Shown here piece by piece: positions 55,084 through 63,852 of a stretch of DNA of 64,000 nucleotides. The notes below the pieces were generated by a model. That model was not told the DNA's origin. It did not search any database and saw only the letters and a list, made by a program, of their open reading frames with translations. The DNA is from Paraburkholderia sabiae (GTDB taxonomy: Bacteria > Pseudomonadota > Gammaproteobacteria > Burkholderiales > Burkholderiaceae), in the NCBI RefSeq assembly GCF_030412785.1, contig NZ_CP125296.1, forward strand, positions 1,240,001 to 1,304,000. The letters are read 5' to 3'. The stretch's first letter is position 1; each line of letters begins with the position of its first letter. The position numbers and the translations under genes were made by a program.

Positions 55084-56302
55084 CTTCGATCCTTATCGGG
55101 TAGTAGCTGTAGCGCACGCCGCAAAACAGGGCATGGGTTTCTTCGTCCGACCAGGCCGCCGCCAGACTGCTGTCGCTGGCGATTTCCTGGTAGGCGCATA
55201 GCAGTTCGGTTTCGGACTGGCCGCAATACGATGCGAAGAGCCAGGCGAGCACATCGGGGACGGGGGCGTCCTGACGCAGCCGGTCGATGACTTCATGCAT
55301 GTAAAGCGGATCGGGCGCTCTCGCGACACCCGACGTGTCCAGCGTCACCAGCGGCGGGATGACATCCTCGGTGTATTCCTGGACCTGCCACAGATGGTCT
55401 TCGAGCGCATAGTCGGTGAACAGCGACTCCTCCGTCCAGTACGCAACGGGCATCTCTGCGACCATATTCCAGCCGCCCGAGCCCCTGCGTCCGAATGCCT
55501 CGAGGACTATCGCGGCGGAGGCCGCCAGCTCATGATCCCGGCGAAGCTTGCTGTAGAGGGGAAACACCTCGTTATACGATTCGTGAAAATTCCTGCGCGC
55601 ATCCCGCTTAAGTTGCAGCACGTGCGCACGAAGCCGGCGTAGCGGGTTCGATGTGGTCACGCTCGCGTCGATCAGGTGGGCGGCCTCGCGACTGATCGCG
55701 AGCACGCGGTCGAGCAATGAATCGAGCAGGCCGTCAGAATCGACCAGATGCTGCATATGTACGAGGTGTCGTTCGTAGATGTCCCTGATATAAACATAGC
55801 GTTCGCGCAACGTTCTCCGGTCGTCGCGTGTCTTCACCGCTGCGACGGCGGCGAGGACGGCCGAGTGGTGGTCGCCGCACAGCTTGTGCGCCCGCTGCAC
55901 ATAGTCAATCAGCCGGAGCGCGACGCCCTCAAGCAACACCGTATCCTGGGCCCGGACGAGGCGTGCGAGGGCGTCGGCCTCCTGTCCGAGGTCGCCAAGC
56001 AGACCCTGCAACTCGCCCGGGGCGAGAAGCCGCTGGCGCCTGGCGAGATGGAGAACGAAGTCGGCAACCGCGGGCGGGATTTCCCATTCACCGTCCGCTT
56101 CGGGCGATGGCTCGAGCAGGCCATTGGCGGAGAGGAGTTCCGCGACCGCGTGCGCTGACGGCGCGCGCCCGGGCATGACGCTCCAGAGCGTGTCATGCAG
56201 CAGGCCCAGTGAAACGCCGTGGCCGCGATGGGCGAGGGCCTCCAGGGCGCTGAAATACTCTGCCGCGAGTTGAAGCGTTCTTTTAGGATTTGTCGCTGGC
56301 AT
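55070..56302 (-). CDS. jetA: Wadjet subunit JetA (MukF-like kleisin)
   Basis: 410 residues from ATG 56302. The N-terminal part (AAEYFSALEALAHRGHGVSL, HAVAELLSANGLLE) is winged helix. The middle is helical (DLGQEADALARLVRAQDTVL; YIRDIYERHLVHMQHLVDS) and the C-terminal part has beta/winged-helix character (CAYQEIASDSSLAAAWSDEE). It bridges the JetC heads. First gene of jetABCD; upstream DNA holds the promoter but no clear operator. Assignment rests on order and subunit sizes as well as fold. Confidence 0.88.
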   Translation of the reverse strand: MPATNPKRTLQLAAEYFSALEALAHRGHGVSLGLLHDTLWSVMPGRAPSAHAVAELLSANGLLEPSPEADGEWEIPPAVADFVLHLARRQRLLAPGELQGLLGDLGQEADALARLVRAQDTVLLEGVALRLIDYVQRAHKLCGDHHSAVLAAVAAVKTRDDRRTLRERYVYIRDIYERHLVHMQHLVDSDGLLDSLLDRVLAISREAAHLIDASVTTSNPLRRLRAHVLQLKRDARRNFHESYNEVFPLYSKLRRDHELAASAAIVLEAFGRRGSGGWNMVAEMPVAYWTEESLFTDYALEDHLWQVQEYTEDVIPPLVTLDTSGVARAPDPLYMHEVIDRLRQDAPVPDVLAWLFASYCGQSETELLCAYQEIASDSSLAAAWSDEETHALFCGVRYSYYPIRIEDGSA

Positions 56303-56709
56303 CGGGATGCTGTTGCAGGTACAACGGCTTAGTGGTCCGAAAGGCGTGCAGTGCCAACTATAGACGAATGTCCATCACGTCGGCCAGGATTTTTGCGGTG
56401 GGCCACGCGCATTCCAGGCACGCGCATTCCGGGCACGCGCCACTACCCGGGCGCATCCGGCCATGCGGGGGACGCGGGGACGATGCGCTGGTCTGCGGGT
56501 TTCGCCTCGCTTGACGCGGGGCAGGGTTTTCGGCACGACAGGCGGGCTAAAACACGTCGGCCTGTCCATCAGTGTCGGGGAGGTGTCTGCCGCGATCCCC
56601 GCACAGGCAGGCCGTCGGTGAGCGGCCAATCAATCGCCCCGACGGCGCCGGTCGCAGCAGAGGGCGACCGTTAGGGCCGGCTGCCAGGGGTGGCCGGCTG
56701 GGGCGGTCA
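56303..56709. other. jetA promoter region with a short tandem repeat
   Basis: No gene recognised. At about 56404-56440 a 15-base unit around CACGCGCATTCC is repeated two and a half times, upstream of jetA. It may be a local duplication without function. Confidence 0.45.
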
Positions 56710-58116
56710 TTAGCGCGGCTGGCCGCGCTCGCGCTGGCGGCGCAAATGCTCCTTCCAGGCTGCGGTGCGGTCGCGAATGAAATCACTGACCTCCGCCGCA
56801 GAAGTGAGCGTCGGTGTGGCCTGCTCGTAGTGCCCCTTTTCGCTTCTGATCGGCAGGGCAGCAACGCGGGCCGCGTGGATTTTGTCGAGCTTCGATGGAG
56901 TCGCCGAATTCGGATGGTGGACGGTTGATACTGGCACCTGGACGCCATCGAGCGGATCGTCGGTGCGCGCATTGGCCAGCGTGAGGACATCGGCGAGCGA
57001 CGCTGCGGCCTTGTCGCGGTCAGTGAGTGGTTGGGTGCCCCAGCGCTCGTGAACTGTCTTCAGGATCGACGTGTGATCGATTCGTCCCGCTTTCGCACGA
57101 AAGACCGTGTTCTGCCTGATCAGGGGCGAGACGAGTACGGCGGGCACACGCACGCCAAAGCGCGTGAAGTCGAATCCCTGTTCCCCGACCGAGCCGTCGT
57201 TGGGTGGGGCTGCATCCGTCGGCGGCGCGACGTGGTCATAGTTTCCGCCATGCTCGTCGTAGGTGATGACAAGCAGCGTGGACGCCCAGTTCTTGCCGTT
57301 GCGCACGGCATAGTAGACATCGTGAATCAGCTGCTCGCCCGCAGCCACATCGTAGTTCGGATGCTGGCTGTTGCCGGCCGCGTCCCAGCTCGGTTCAAGG
57401 AAGGTGAAGGGCGGCAGGTTACCGTCGGCGGCGCGCTGCTGGAAATCCCGGAAATGCCCGAAATGCGATTCATCGGCGTGCTGGGTGTCCGGGAAATCGT
57501 GACGCGTGAGCGGATCACGGTTGTATCCGTATATCGCCCAGTCGAGCGTCGCGTCCGAGAGTCTTCCGAAAATGCTCGGGCAGGTGAAGATCTTGACGTG
57601 ATCATCAAGATGGCCCTGCGACGTGCCCGCGAGCGCGAAGGCGCGGTTGGGCATGGTCATCGTGGGAACAGACGCGAACCACGCATCGCATACGGCATAG
57701 CCCCGCGCGAGCCCTGAAAGAACGGGAAGCAGTTCGGGCGTGTACATGCCCATGATCTGCGAAGCCACGGTGCCGGGGAGGGTGTCCTTGTAGTGCTTCG
57801 CGAGATCGGACGCAATCGCCGACTTGAAGTTGAGCACGAAACCCCGGTTGGTGGGTGCGGCGCCAGGCGCGGGGTCGTCGTTCGAATAGAGCTGGTAGGT
57901 CGTATTCAGGAAACCCTCGCCCGGATCCGCGCCAGGCATCAGATAGACGTGGGTGTCACCCTCCTTGATCTGGTACACGCTGATCTCACGCCCGTGGTCA
58001 TCCGGATTCGACTCTTCTCCCGTAAGGCCATCGAAGTGTTCAACCGATGCGGGTCGATCCGTGCTGTAAAGAAAACCGAGCATCTGGTCGAACGACCGGT
58101 TTTCCAGCATGAGCAC
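56710..58116 (-). CDS. AcpA / phospholipase C-type phosphoesterase
   Basis: 468 residues from an internal GTG at 58116. The alkaline-phosphatase-fold motif LMLENRSFDQMLG at the start supplies metal and nucleophile residues; ITYDEHGGNYDHV and FGVRVPAVLVSPL are further landmarks of the phosphoesterase (PLC-C/AcpA) family. No signal peptide is present. Upstream, a well-placed GGAG and GTG (58150) encode VTNTQ, but one extra base before AAAATCGAG puts them out of frame with the expected KIEHIVV strand. The 5' end may therefore be frameshifted. The substrate is a phosphomonoester or phospholipid. Confidence 0.85.
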   Translation of the reverse strand: MLMLENRSFDQMLGFLYSTDRPASVEHFDGLTGEESNPDDHGREISVYQIKEGDTHVYLMPGADPGEGFLNTTYQLYSNDDPAPGAAPTNRGFVLNFKSAIASDLAKHYKDTLPGTVASQIMGMYTPELLPVLSGLARGYAVCDAWFASVPTMTMPNRAFALAGTSQGHLDDHVKIFTCPSIFGRLSDATLDWAIYGYNRDPLTRHDFPDTQHADESHFGHFRDFQQRAADGNLPPFTFLEPSWDAAGNSQHPNYDVAAGEQLIHDVYYAVRNGKNWASTLLVITYDEHGGNYDHVAPPTDAAPPNDGSVGEQGFDFTRFGVRVPAVLVSPLIRQNTVFRAKAGRIDHTSILKTVHERWGTQPLTDRDKAAASLADVLTLANARTDDPLDGVQVPVSTVHHPNSATPSKLDKIHAARVAALPIRSEKGHYEQATPTLTSAAEVSDFIRDRTAAWKEHLRRQRERGQPR

Positions 58117-58150
58117 GACGATATGCTCGATTTTCTTGAGTATTGGTCAC

Positions 58151-58534
58151 CGTTTGTCTCCAGGAAGAAACTCATTCGGGCGGTGCATCGATTGCAATGA
58201 AGGCAACGAGGAAAGGCTGCTGCTTCTGCGCCCCGTTTGCCCCGGGGAGCACGTGCTTCAAACCGGCGAGAGGTCGAGCCGTGCGACATATGTCCTGGCG
58301 TATGCCACGCGATTCGTGTTGCGCCCAGGCTCGTTATGCACCTGGACTTCGTGTTGCACCTGGGCGCGCATGGCCGCCGATGGACGCGAACAAGGTTCCT
58401 CGGATTGCGTGATGATTATATGAACGGGAAGAACGCCGGCAGGGTGCATGCGCAAACGCAGCCGCATATCTGTCCGCCTTTACGCGCGTGACATTGCCAC
58501 GCGCATGCGCCGGCGCGGCTTGCTGGGCAGCTGG
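58151..58534. other. intergenic, no gene recognised
   Basis: About 380 bases between the phosphoesterase start and the SulP stop. Frames are short and unlike protein. No T-run terminator was found. Confidence 0.45.
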
Positions 58535-60094
58535 TCAGGTTGCCCCTGCCGCCTGCACCGATGCCTGCGGCCAGCGCAGCCGTTCGACGGCGATCTGCCG
58601 GCGCGGCGCCTCGCCGACGAACGCATCGAGCGCATCGCGGATATCGCGGTCGATGAAATCGGCGCGCTCGGCATCAATCAGCACCGTCGCGTGATCGGGG
58701 ATCTGCGCGAGGCAGCGCGTGAGCATCGGCTTCGACAGAAACGTCGCGTCCTTGCGCAGCACCAGCAGATAGTGATCGTCGTGACGCGTCAGCGTGAACG
58801 TGCGCGACAGGTTCGCGCGCATCGCCAGCAGCGCGCTCGTCGCGATGCCGATGCCAATGCCGATCAGCAGATCCGTCGCGAGCACGCCAACGATCGTCGC
58901 CACGAACGGCACGAATCGGTCGACACCTTCGCGTGCCATCGCCGCGAACAGGGCCGGCTTCGCGAGCTTGTAGCCCGTGTGGATCAGGATCGCCGCGAGA
59001 CACGCGAGCGGAATCAGATTGAGCACGGCCGTCAGCGCGAACACGCTCGCCAGCAGCAGCACGCCGTGAATCACGGCCGACATCCGCGTCTGCGCGCCCG
59101 CGTGCACGTTCGCCGAACTGCGCACGATCACGGCCGTCAGCGGCAACCCGCCGAGCACGGCTGCCACCATATTGCCGACGCCCTGCGCCTTCAGCTCGCG
59201 ATCCGGCGACGCGCGGCGGCGCTTCGGATCGATCTGCTCGACGGCTTCGAGACTCAGCAGCGTTTCCAGGCTCGCGACCACGGCCAGCGTCAGTGCGACG
59301 CGCCACACGTCGGGATTGGCGAGCTGCGCGAAGTCGGGCATCGAGATCGCGCCCGTCAACGCCGCGAACGAATCGAGCGATGCCAGCGCGACCCGATGCT
59401 CGACGGGCAGCGCAAACGCGGGTGCGAGCCAATCGAGCGCGAGCGTCACGCCGATCCCGAGCGCGACGGCCGCGAGCGGGCCCGGGAGCATGCGCACGAT
59501 CGCGTAGCGCTTCGCACGCGGTGTCTCCCACGCGAACAGCATGGCCACAGACACGACGGACAGCAGGATCGAGACGACGGATATATCGCCGAAAGGCGTC
59601 GGGAACGCGGCGACATGTGCAGGGTGCGCAGCGCGCATATCCGCGCCTGTGACAAACCCGCCTGTGACAAACCCCACTGCCAGCGGAATCTGCTTGACGA
59701 TCAGCATGATGCCGATGGAAGCGAGCATCCCCTTGATGACGGCGACGGGCACGAAGCTCGCGAGCCGTCCCGCGCGCAGCAGGCCGAAGCCGATCTGCAG
59801 CGCGCCCGCGATCAGCACGGCGGCGAGAAACGCGGAGAAACTGCCGAGCGACGCGATCGCCGACACGACGATCACGACCAGCCCGGCCGCGGGGCCGCTC
59901 ACGCTCAGATGCGAGCCGCTCAGCAGCGCGACGACCAGCCCGCCGACAATGCCGGACACGAGCCCGGCAAACGGTTCGACGCCGGACGCGGTAGCGATGC
60001 CGAGACACAGCGGCAGCGCGACGAGAAACACAACGATGCCCGCGAAGACATCGCTGCGCAGGTTCGATAGACGGGAAACGGGTGGCGTGTGCAT
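58535..60094 (-). CDS. SulP-family anion transporter, probably bicarbonate
   Basis: 519 residues from ATG 60094 (MHTPPVSRLSNLRSDVFAGI); the longer frame is not protein-like. About 12-14 membrane helices with SulP landmarks: VVFLVALPLCLGIATASGVE, SGSHLSVSGPAAGLVVIVVS, and a cytosolic C-terminal segment (about 430-519) that looks like a shortened STAS domain. It lies 103 bases downstream of a beta-carbonic anhydrase gene on the same strand. That pairing is typical of SulP bicarbonate importers, so bicarbonate rather than sulfate is the best guess. The GC content is very high, giving long antisense frames. Confidence 0.92.
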   Translation of the reverse strand: MHTPPVSRLSNLRSDVFAGIVVFLVALPLCLGIATASGVEPFAGLVSGIVGGLVVALLSGSHLSVSGPAAGLVVIVVSAIASLGSFSAFLAAVLIAGALQIGFGLLRAGRLASFVPVAVIKGMLASIGIMLIVKQIPLAVGFVTGGFVTGADMRAAHPAHVAAFPTPFGDISVVSILLSVVSVAMLFAWETPRAKRYAIVRMLPGPLAAVALGIGVTLALDWLAPAFALPVEHRVALASLDSFAALTGAISMPDFAQLANPDVWRVALTLAVVASLETLLSLEAVEQIDPKRRRASPDRELKAQGVGNMVAAVLGGLPLTAVIVRSSANVHAGAQTRMSAVIHGVLLLASVFALTAVLNLIPLACLAAILIHTGYKLAKPALFAAMAREGVDRFVPFVATIVGVLATDLLIGIGIGIATSALLAMRANLSRTFTLTRHDDHYLLVLRKDATFLSKPMLTRCLAQIPDHATVLIDAERADFIDRDIRDALDAFVGEAPRRQIAVERLRWPQASVQAAGAT

Positions 60095-60197
60095 GGTATC
60101 CGCAAGGTCGAGTTGGGCCCTGTCGCGCGGCGCGAGGCACCGGCGGCTCGTTGTTCCTGGCCGTGAATTCGTGAAAAAGGAAGCGCCTGAAGCGTCG

Positions 60198-60863
60198 CTA
60201 CGCGGCGTCGCGCACGGCGATGGATTCGCGCATATCAGCGCGCGATCCGGCGTGGGTTCCGGCAATCTCGCGAGCTTCGTCCATATCGGTGAGTGGCGTG
60301 AGCAGCCCCTCGCGTAGTCCGAAAATCCAGCCATGCACCTGCGGCGGACGCGGTGCGCGCCGTATGATGGGCGACTCGCGCAACAGGCGCGCCTGCTCGA
60401 TCACGTTCAGTTCGGCGAGCCGGTCGACGCGCGCATCGAAATCCGCAATGGCCAGCAGTTCGTCGCGATGATGTCCGGCGAGATCGCGCAATCCGGCGAT
60501 GCGGCGATTCACAACGGGCAGCGCATCCGAAGGCGGTGACAGCGCGGCGCGCACGCCGCCGCAATGATGATGTCCGCAGATCACGACGTGCTCGACCTTC
60601 AGCGCATGTACCGCATATTCGATGACGCTCGACGCATTGCCGTCGTCGGACGTGTAGAGGTTCGCGATGTTGCGATGGACGAACAGCTCACCGGGCTGCG
60701 CATTGGTGATGCGCTCGGCGGGCACGCGGCTATCCGAGCAACCGATCCACAGAATGGGCGGCTGCTGCCCGCGCGCCAGGTCGGCGAAGAACTCGGGCTC
60801 GCGCGCCGAGACTTCCTGCGACCAGGCCAGATTGGACAGCAACAGGCGTTTTGGATGATGCAT
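60198..60863 (-). CDS. beta-class carbonic anhydrase
   Basis: 221 residues from ATG 60863 (AGGAG upstream); the 73-codon extension is Arg-rich and spurious. Zinc ligands are Cys42, His98 and Cys101 in ILWIGCSDSRVP and VVICGHHHCGGV, with the Asp44-Arg46 catalytic dyad present. It interconverts CO2 and bicarbonate in the cytosol. With the SulP transporter downstream it forms an inorganic-carbon supply module. Confidence 0.95.
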   Translation of the reverse strand: MHHPKRLLLSNLAWSQEVSAREPEFFADLARGQQPPILWIGCSDSRVPAERITNAQPGELFVHRNIANLYTSDDGNASSVIEYAVHALKVEHVVICGHHHCGGVRAALSPPSDALPVVNRRIAGLRDLAGHHRDELLAIADFDARVDRLAELNVIEQARLLRESPIIRRAPRPPQVHGWIFGLREGLLTPLTDMDEAREIAGTHAGSRADMRESIAVRDAA

Positions 60864-61454
60864 CGTTCGTTCTCCTGATGGGGTCAGACAAGGAAGGTCA
60901 GTCATCGTTCGCGCCGGGATACGATGGCGGCGGCGATGACGACGGCGATGACGGCAACGGGTTTGCCGAAGGACGGACAGGGGTCTGGTCGCCCGACGTT
61001 GCGAGGCAAACAAGAGGGACGCTGAAACAGGGAATTGGCCCATGAATCTTCTGCCCCGCGAATCCTGTCTGCCGGGATACATGGCCAGTCTGTTGCTCGA
61101 AACGTTCAGTCCCGTGTGACCCGAACAAGGCTAATCGTCGAACATGGAAGGGACTTCAAGGATTTGCTGAATGCGGATGGAGACGCCAGTAGCAACGTCC
61201 GCATCATTGCGCCGATGAGGTCATTCACATGGCATCAATTCGTCCATCGGCGTGCTGCATCCTGCCGGATCGGTGCGACGCGTGCTCATGAAAGCCGTTT
61301 TCGCACAGGGCGCTTTGGCCTGCGCCAACCACAGGGCGCCAGGATCGTGTCTGCGTCGTGCTTGCGCTGCGTGAATGCCGGATGCGTATCGACAGCACCG
61401 ACGGCTGTTCCCGGGTCGGTGAGTCACGCCTGCATCGAGATCGCATCGCGATTG
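60864..61454. other. intergenic, no gene recognised
   Basis: 590 bases upstream of the carbonic anhydrase, holding its promoter. Forward frames extend over the DUF2059 gene as antisense shadows. A purine/pyrimidine-skewed stretch of GGCGATGAC-type repeats lies at about 60920-60960. Confidence 0.45.
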
Positions 61455-62567
61455 TCATTGCCACCCGGTCCAGCCTCCGCTAGCCTGCTCGACCTTCGGC
61501 GTCAGCTCGTTTTGGAGGTCGATGCCAAGTTGCTGGCCTTCCCGCTGGAGACAGTTTGTTATGGCGACCTGTGTTTGCGCGACCACATGAGCCGGGATGC
61601 TGGAGGCGCTGGCGCCCTGGGTCGCGACCGCGAGGATGATCGCTTCCAGCGTTGCATATCCGGCGGCCTGATAGCCCTCCGCCCAGCACTGCCGGGCCGC
61701 ACCTTCTACGCGCGCCCGAAGCCGCGCGTCCCAGTCTGATGGCACGTCCATGTACGCGACAAACGTGTTCTCCATGTGGCGCCACTGCGTACCATGTTGC
61801 GTGCAATTTCTCGGGCAACCGCTGTGATGGCACCAGGAAAGATCCCAGTCCATTGCCAGGCACCCCGTCTTCGACTGTGGCGGTGTGAACGGGTCGCGCA
61901 GGGTCGCGGCGAAGCATCCAACCCGGCCGGCGCACGGACTGGTGTCTGATGCGGGAGGAGGCGGCGCCACTTCAGCGACAAAGGCATCGGCCTGTGCGCG
62001 CGTTGCCCGGATCGCTTTCGGCATGTACACGCGCGTGAGGCTGTTGACCACGTCGCGCCCGACGGCATCCTGTACCTCGATAAACCGGCGGCCTGTCGGG
62101 CTCTGATAGAACGTCGTCAGGTCATCGAGTTCGGCCGCAGTGTAATGGCGGTCGTAGGCGCTGGCCTGGAGTGCGATCGCGTCATTCTGAAACTCGACAG
62201 ACCGGAAGATTTGCCCCGCCGAATTGACGAGCGCCGGGATCGCATTCTTTTGCAGCCCCGGGACGGCAGCCTGCTTCTGCGCCTCTGTGAGTGTCGTGTT
62301 TTCGGTCAATGCGTCCGACAGGATCGCTGGCACCAGTTGCTGTGCCTGCTTGCGCGCGTTGTCGGCGATGGCGCCTGCCAGCTTGCGCGCATCAATCGCT
62401 GCGAGCACCCGGTCAATGGCGTTCCGCTTTCCTGGATCGCCCGCGTCGGACGCTGCCGGTACCTGTGACGTGACCTGAGGCGGGGTGCCGGGTGCCTGTG
62501 CGCGCGTTGACAGGCACGCGAAACCCACGGCCAGCAGCATCGCTAGGGGGAGAAGGAGGCGCTTCAT
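61455..62567 (-). CDS. secreted DUF2059-domain protein
   Basis: 370 residues. The signal peptide MKRLLLPLAMLLAVGFACLS is cut after AQA. A helical DUF2059 region (about 110-185) contains YDRHYTAAELDDLTTFYQSP and TGRRFIEVQ, the family hallmark. A Cys-rich C-terminal domain follows (SPCAGRVGCFAA, WCHHSGCPRNCTQHG), unusual for this family, with about ten Cys. DUF2059 proteins are periplasmic and of unknown function. The gene for a 173-residue protein ends 40 bases upstream on the same strand, so the two may form an operon. Confidence 0.85.
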   Translation of the reverse strand: MKRLLLPLAMLLAVGFACLSTRAQAPGTPPQVTSQVPAASDAGDPGKRNAIDRVLAAIDARKLAGAIADNARKQAQQLVPAILSDALTENTTLTEAQKQAAVPGLQKNAIPALVNSAGQIFRSVEFQNDAIALQASAYDRHYTAAELDDLTTFYQSPTGRRFIEVQDAVGRDVVNSLTRVYMPKAIRATRAQADAFVAEVAPPPPASDTSPCAGRVGCFAATLRDPFTPPQSKTGCLAMDWDLSWCHHSGCPRNCTQHGTQWRHMENTFVAYMDVPSDWDARLRARVEGAARQCWAEGYQAAGYATLEAIILAVATQGASASSIPAHVVAQTQVAITNCLQREGQQLGIDLQNELTPKVEQASGGWTGWQ

Positions 62568-62607
62568 GTGAGCATGGCGTTCGACGTACGGTACGCCCTC
62601 GCGTCAG

Positions 62608-63129
62608 CTACGACGCCGGACCATTCAGGTAGCCGTCGCACAGCCACTGAAACGCGGCGGATGTCACGCCCACACTCTGCCCGACGAACGCGACGCCACT
62701 CCCGAGTCCCGACGGCAAGAGACCAAATTCTAGCGTCAGCGATGTTTTCTGCGGCGGGTCGAACGGCTCGCCCATCGCGTCTCCGAATTCGACGTCCAGG
62801 GTGTATGTCGGACTGTGAAAATGCGGCTGGTAAATCTGGACCTTGCGCCACATTTCCGGCCCCACATCGGGCGCCCCGGGATACCGAAGGTCAATCCCGA
62901 CATCCAGCGCCTCGTAGTAGACGAGCAGGGGGGTGGGCTTCACTTCCGGGATCCCCACCTGGCGGTGCGTCATCTCCACAAATCCGGTCACGTTTTTGCT
63001 GATCGTATAGGTAATCCGGTAGGGACTCGCGCCGCGCTCGATCCCCCAGTGCAAGGGTGTCGAGAGGTTCAGTGCGGCCAGCACGATGGTGGGGGTTGCT
63101 TCAGCGAACCACTGGTCGATCAGGGACAT
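62608..63129 (-). CDS. hypothetical protein paired with DUF2059
   Basis: 173 residues, no signal peptide (MSLIDQWFAEATPTIVLAAL). It is beta-rich with hydrophobic strands and several Pro/Tyr-rich turns (IYQPHFHSPTYTLDVEFGDA). No family was recognised. The C-terminal GVTSAAFQWLCDGYL could be a single helix. It is 40 bases upstream of the DUF2059 gene and probably co-transcribed. Confidence 0.62.
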   Translation of the reverse strand: MSLIDQWFAEATPTIVLAALNLSTPLHWGIERGASPYRITYTISKNVTGFVEMTHRQVGIPEVKPTPLLVYYEALDVGIDLRYPGAPDVGPEMWRKVQIYQPHFHSPTYTLDVEFGDAMGEPFDPPQKTSLTLEFGLLPSGLGSGVAFVGQSVGVTSAAFQWLCDGYLNGPAS

Positions 63130-63419
63130 GGCGGAGCCTCCTCGTAGACGTGGCGCGCGCCTGCGTTGCGATACGACAACCGGCCTCTAGTAGGGCGCAC
63201 CAACTGCGTGCGACCCCGGGGAGAGCCGTGTCATGAGCACCTTCTTTGTCAGGAGAAAGGGGCAAGGGCAGTATGGCCGACGGCGTGCGGTTTTCAAGCC
63301 GGCTCGCGCCTGTCTGTGCGCTACCGCACGTAGGTCATCCGTAATGCTTCGCGCGGGCGCGCTTTCATGACACGCCGCGCGCGCCGCGAACGCAGGCGCC
63401 GCGGAAGGCGCAGCCTGCC

Positions 63420-63850
63420 ATGGCGGAAGACAAGGTGTTCGCCGAGACGATGGCCGCACGGTTAAAGCTCGCCAGAGAGGGCAAGCTGCTTGAGCCCGCA
63501 CAGTCTCAGGAGAGAGCGGGTGTGAGTCGCCGGGCGATCCACCAGCAGATCCGAACCGGGTCGCTGTTCACAGTGGATGGTGCGAAGGGTGTGAGCTATT
63601 AACCTTCCTTTTTCGCCGACACAAGGTACGACCGGACTTCCGTTCGTCGCGTCGCGCGCGCTCAAGGAATTGCCGTGCGCCAGCAAGTGGATCTTTTTTC
63701 ACGCAGCCGCGAGATTCGCTGGGCGGGCTGACACCGCTCGAGGTACTCAGCGGGGCGAAGCCCAGGCGACGCGAGGGCGAGAGGTCTGAAGGCGTGGATA
63801 TCGGCCTCGCGTCGGTGCTTCGTGCTGCAGCTGCCTACATGGAGGAATAA
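63420..63850 (+). pseudogene. degraded HTH antitoxin-like gene
   Basis: The first 60 codons read FAETMAARLKLAREGKLLEP, AGVSRRAIHQQIRTG and SLFTVDG, a known Burkholderia HTH family of antitoxin type. TAA at 63600 falls where Tyr is expected before PSFFADTRYDR. Later frames give ALKELPCASKWIFF and, after another one-base shift in TTTTTTC (63694-63700), SLGGLTPLEVLSGAKP to LRAAAAYMEE. So at least one nonsense and two frameshift lesions separate it from an intact protein of about 140 residues. Decay of this kind is common once a toxin partner is lost or changed. Confidence 0.82.
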
Positions 63851-63852
63851 GG

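Noticed and set aside
58448..60070. 540-codon forward reading frame opposite the SulP gene
   Set aside because: Arg/His/Gln-rich with no domain; it is the antisense of a very GC-rich transporter gene.
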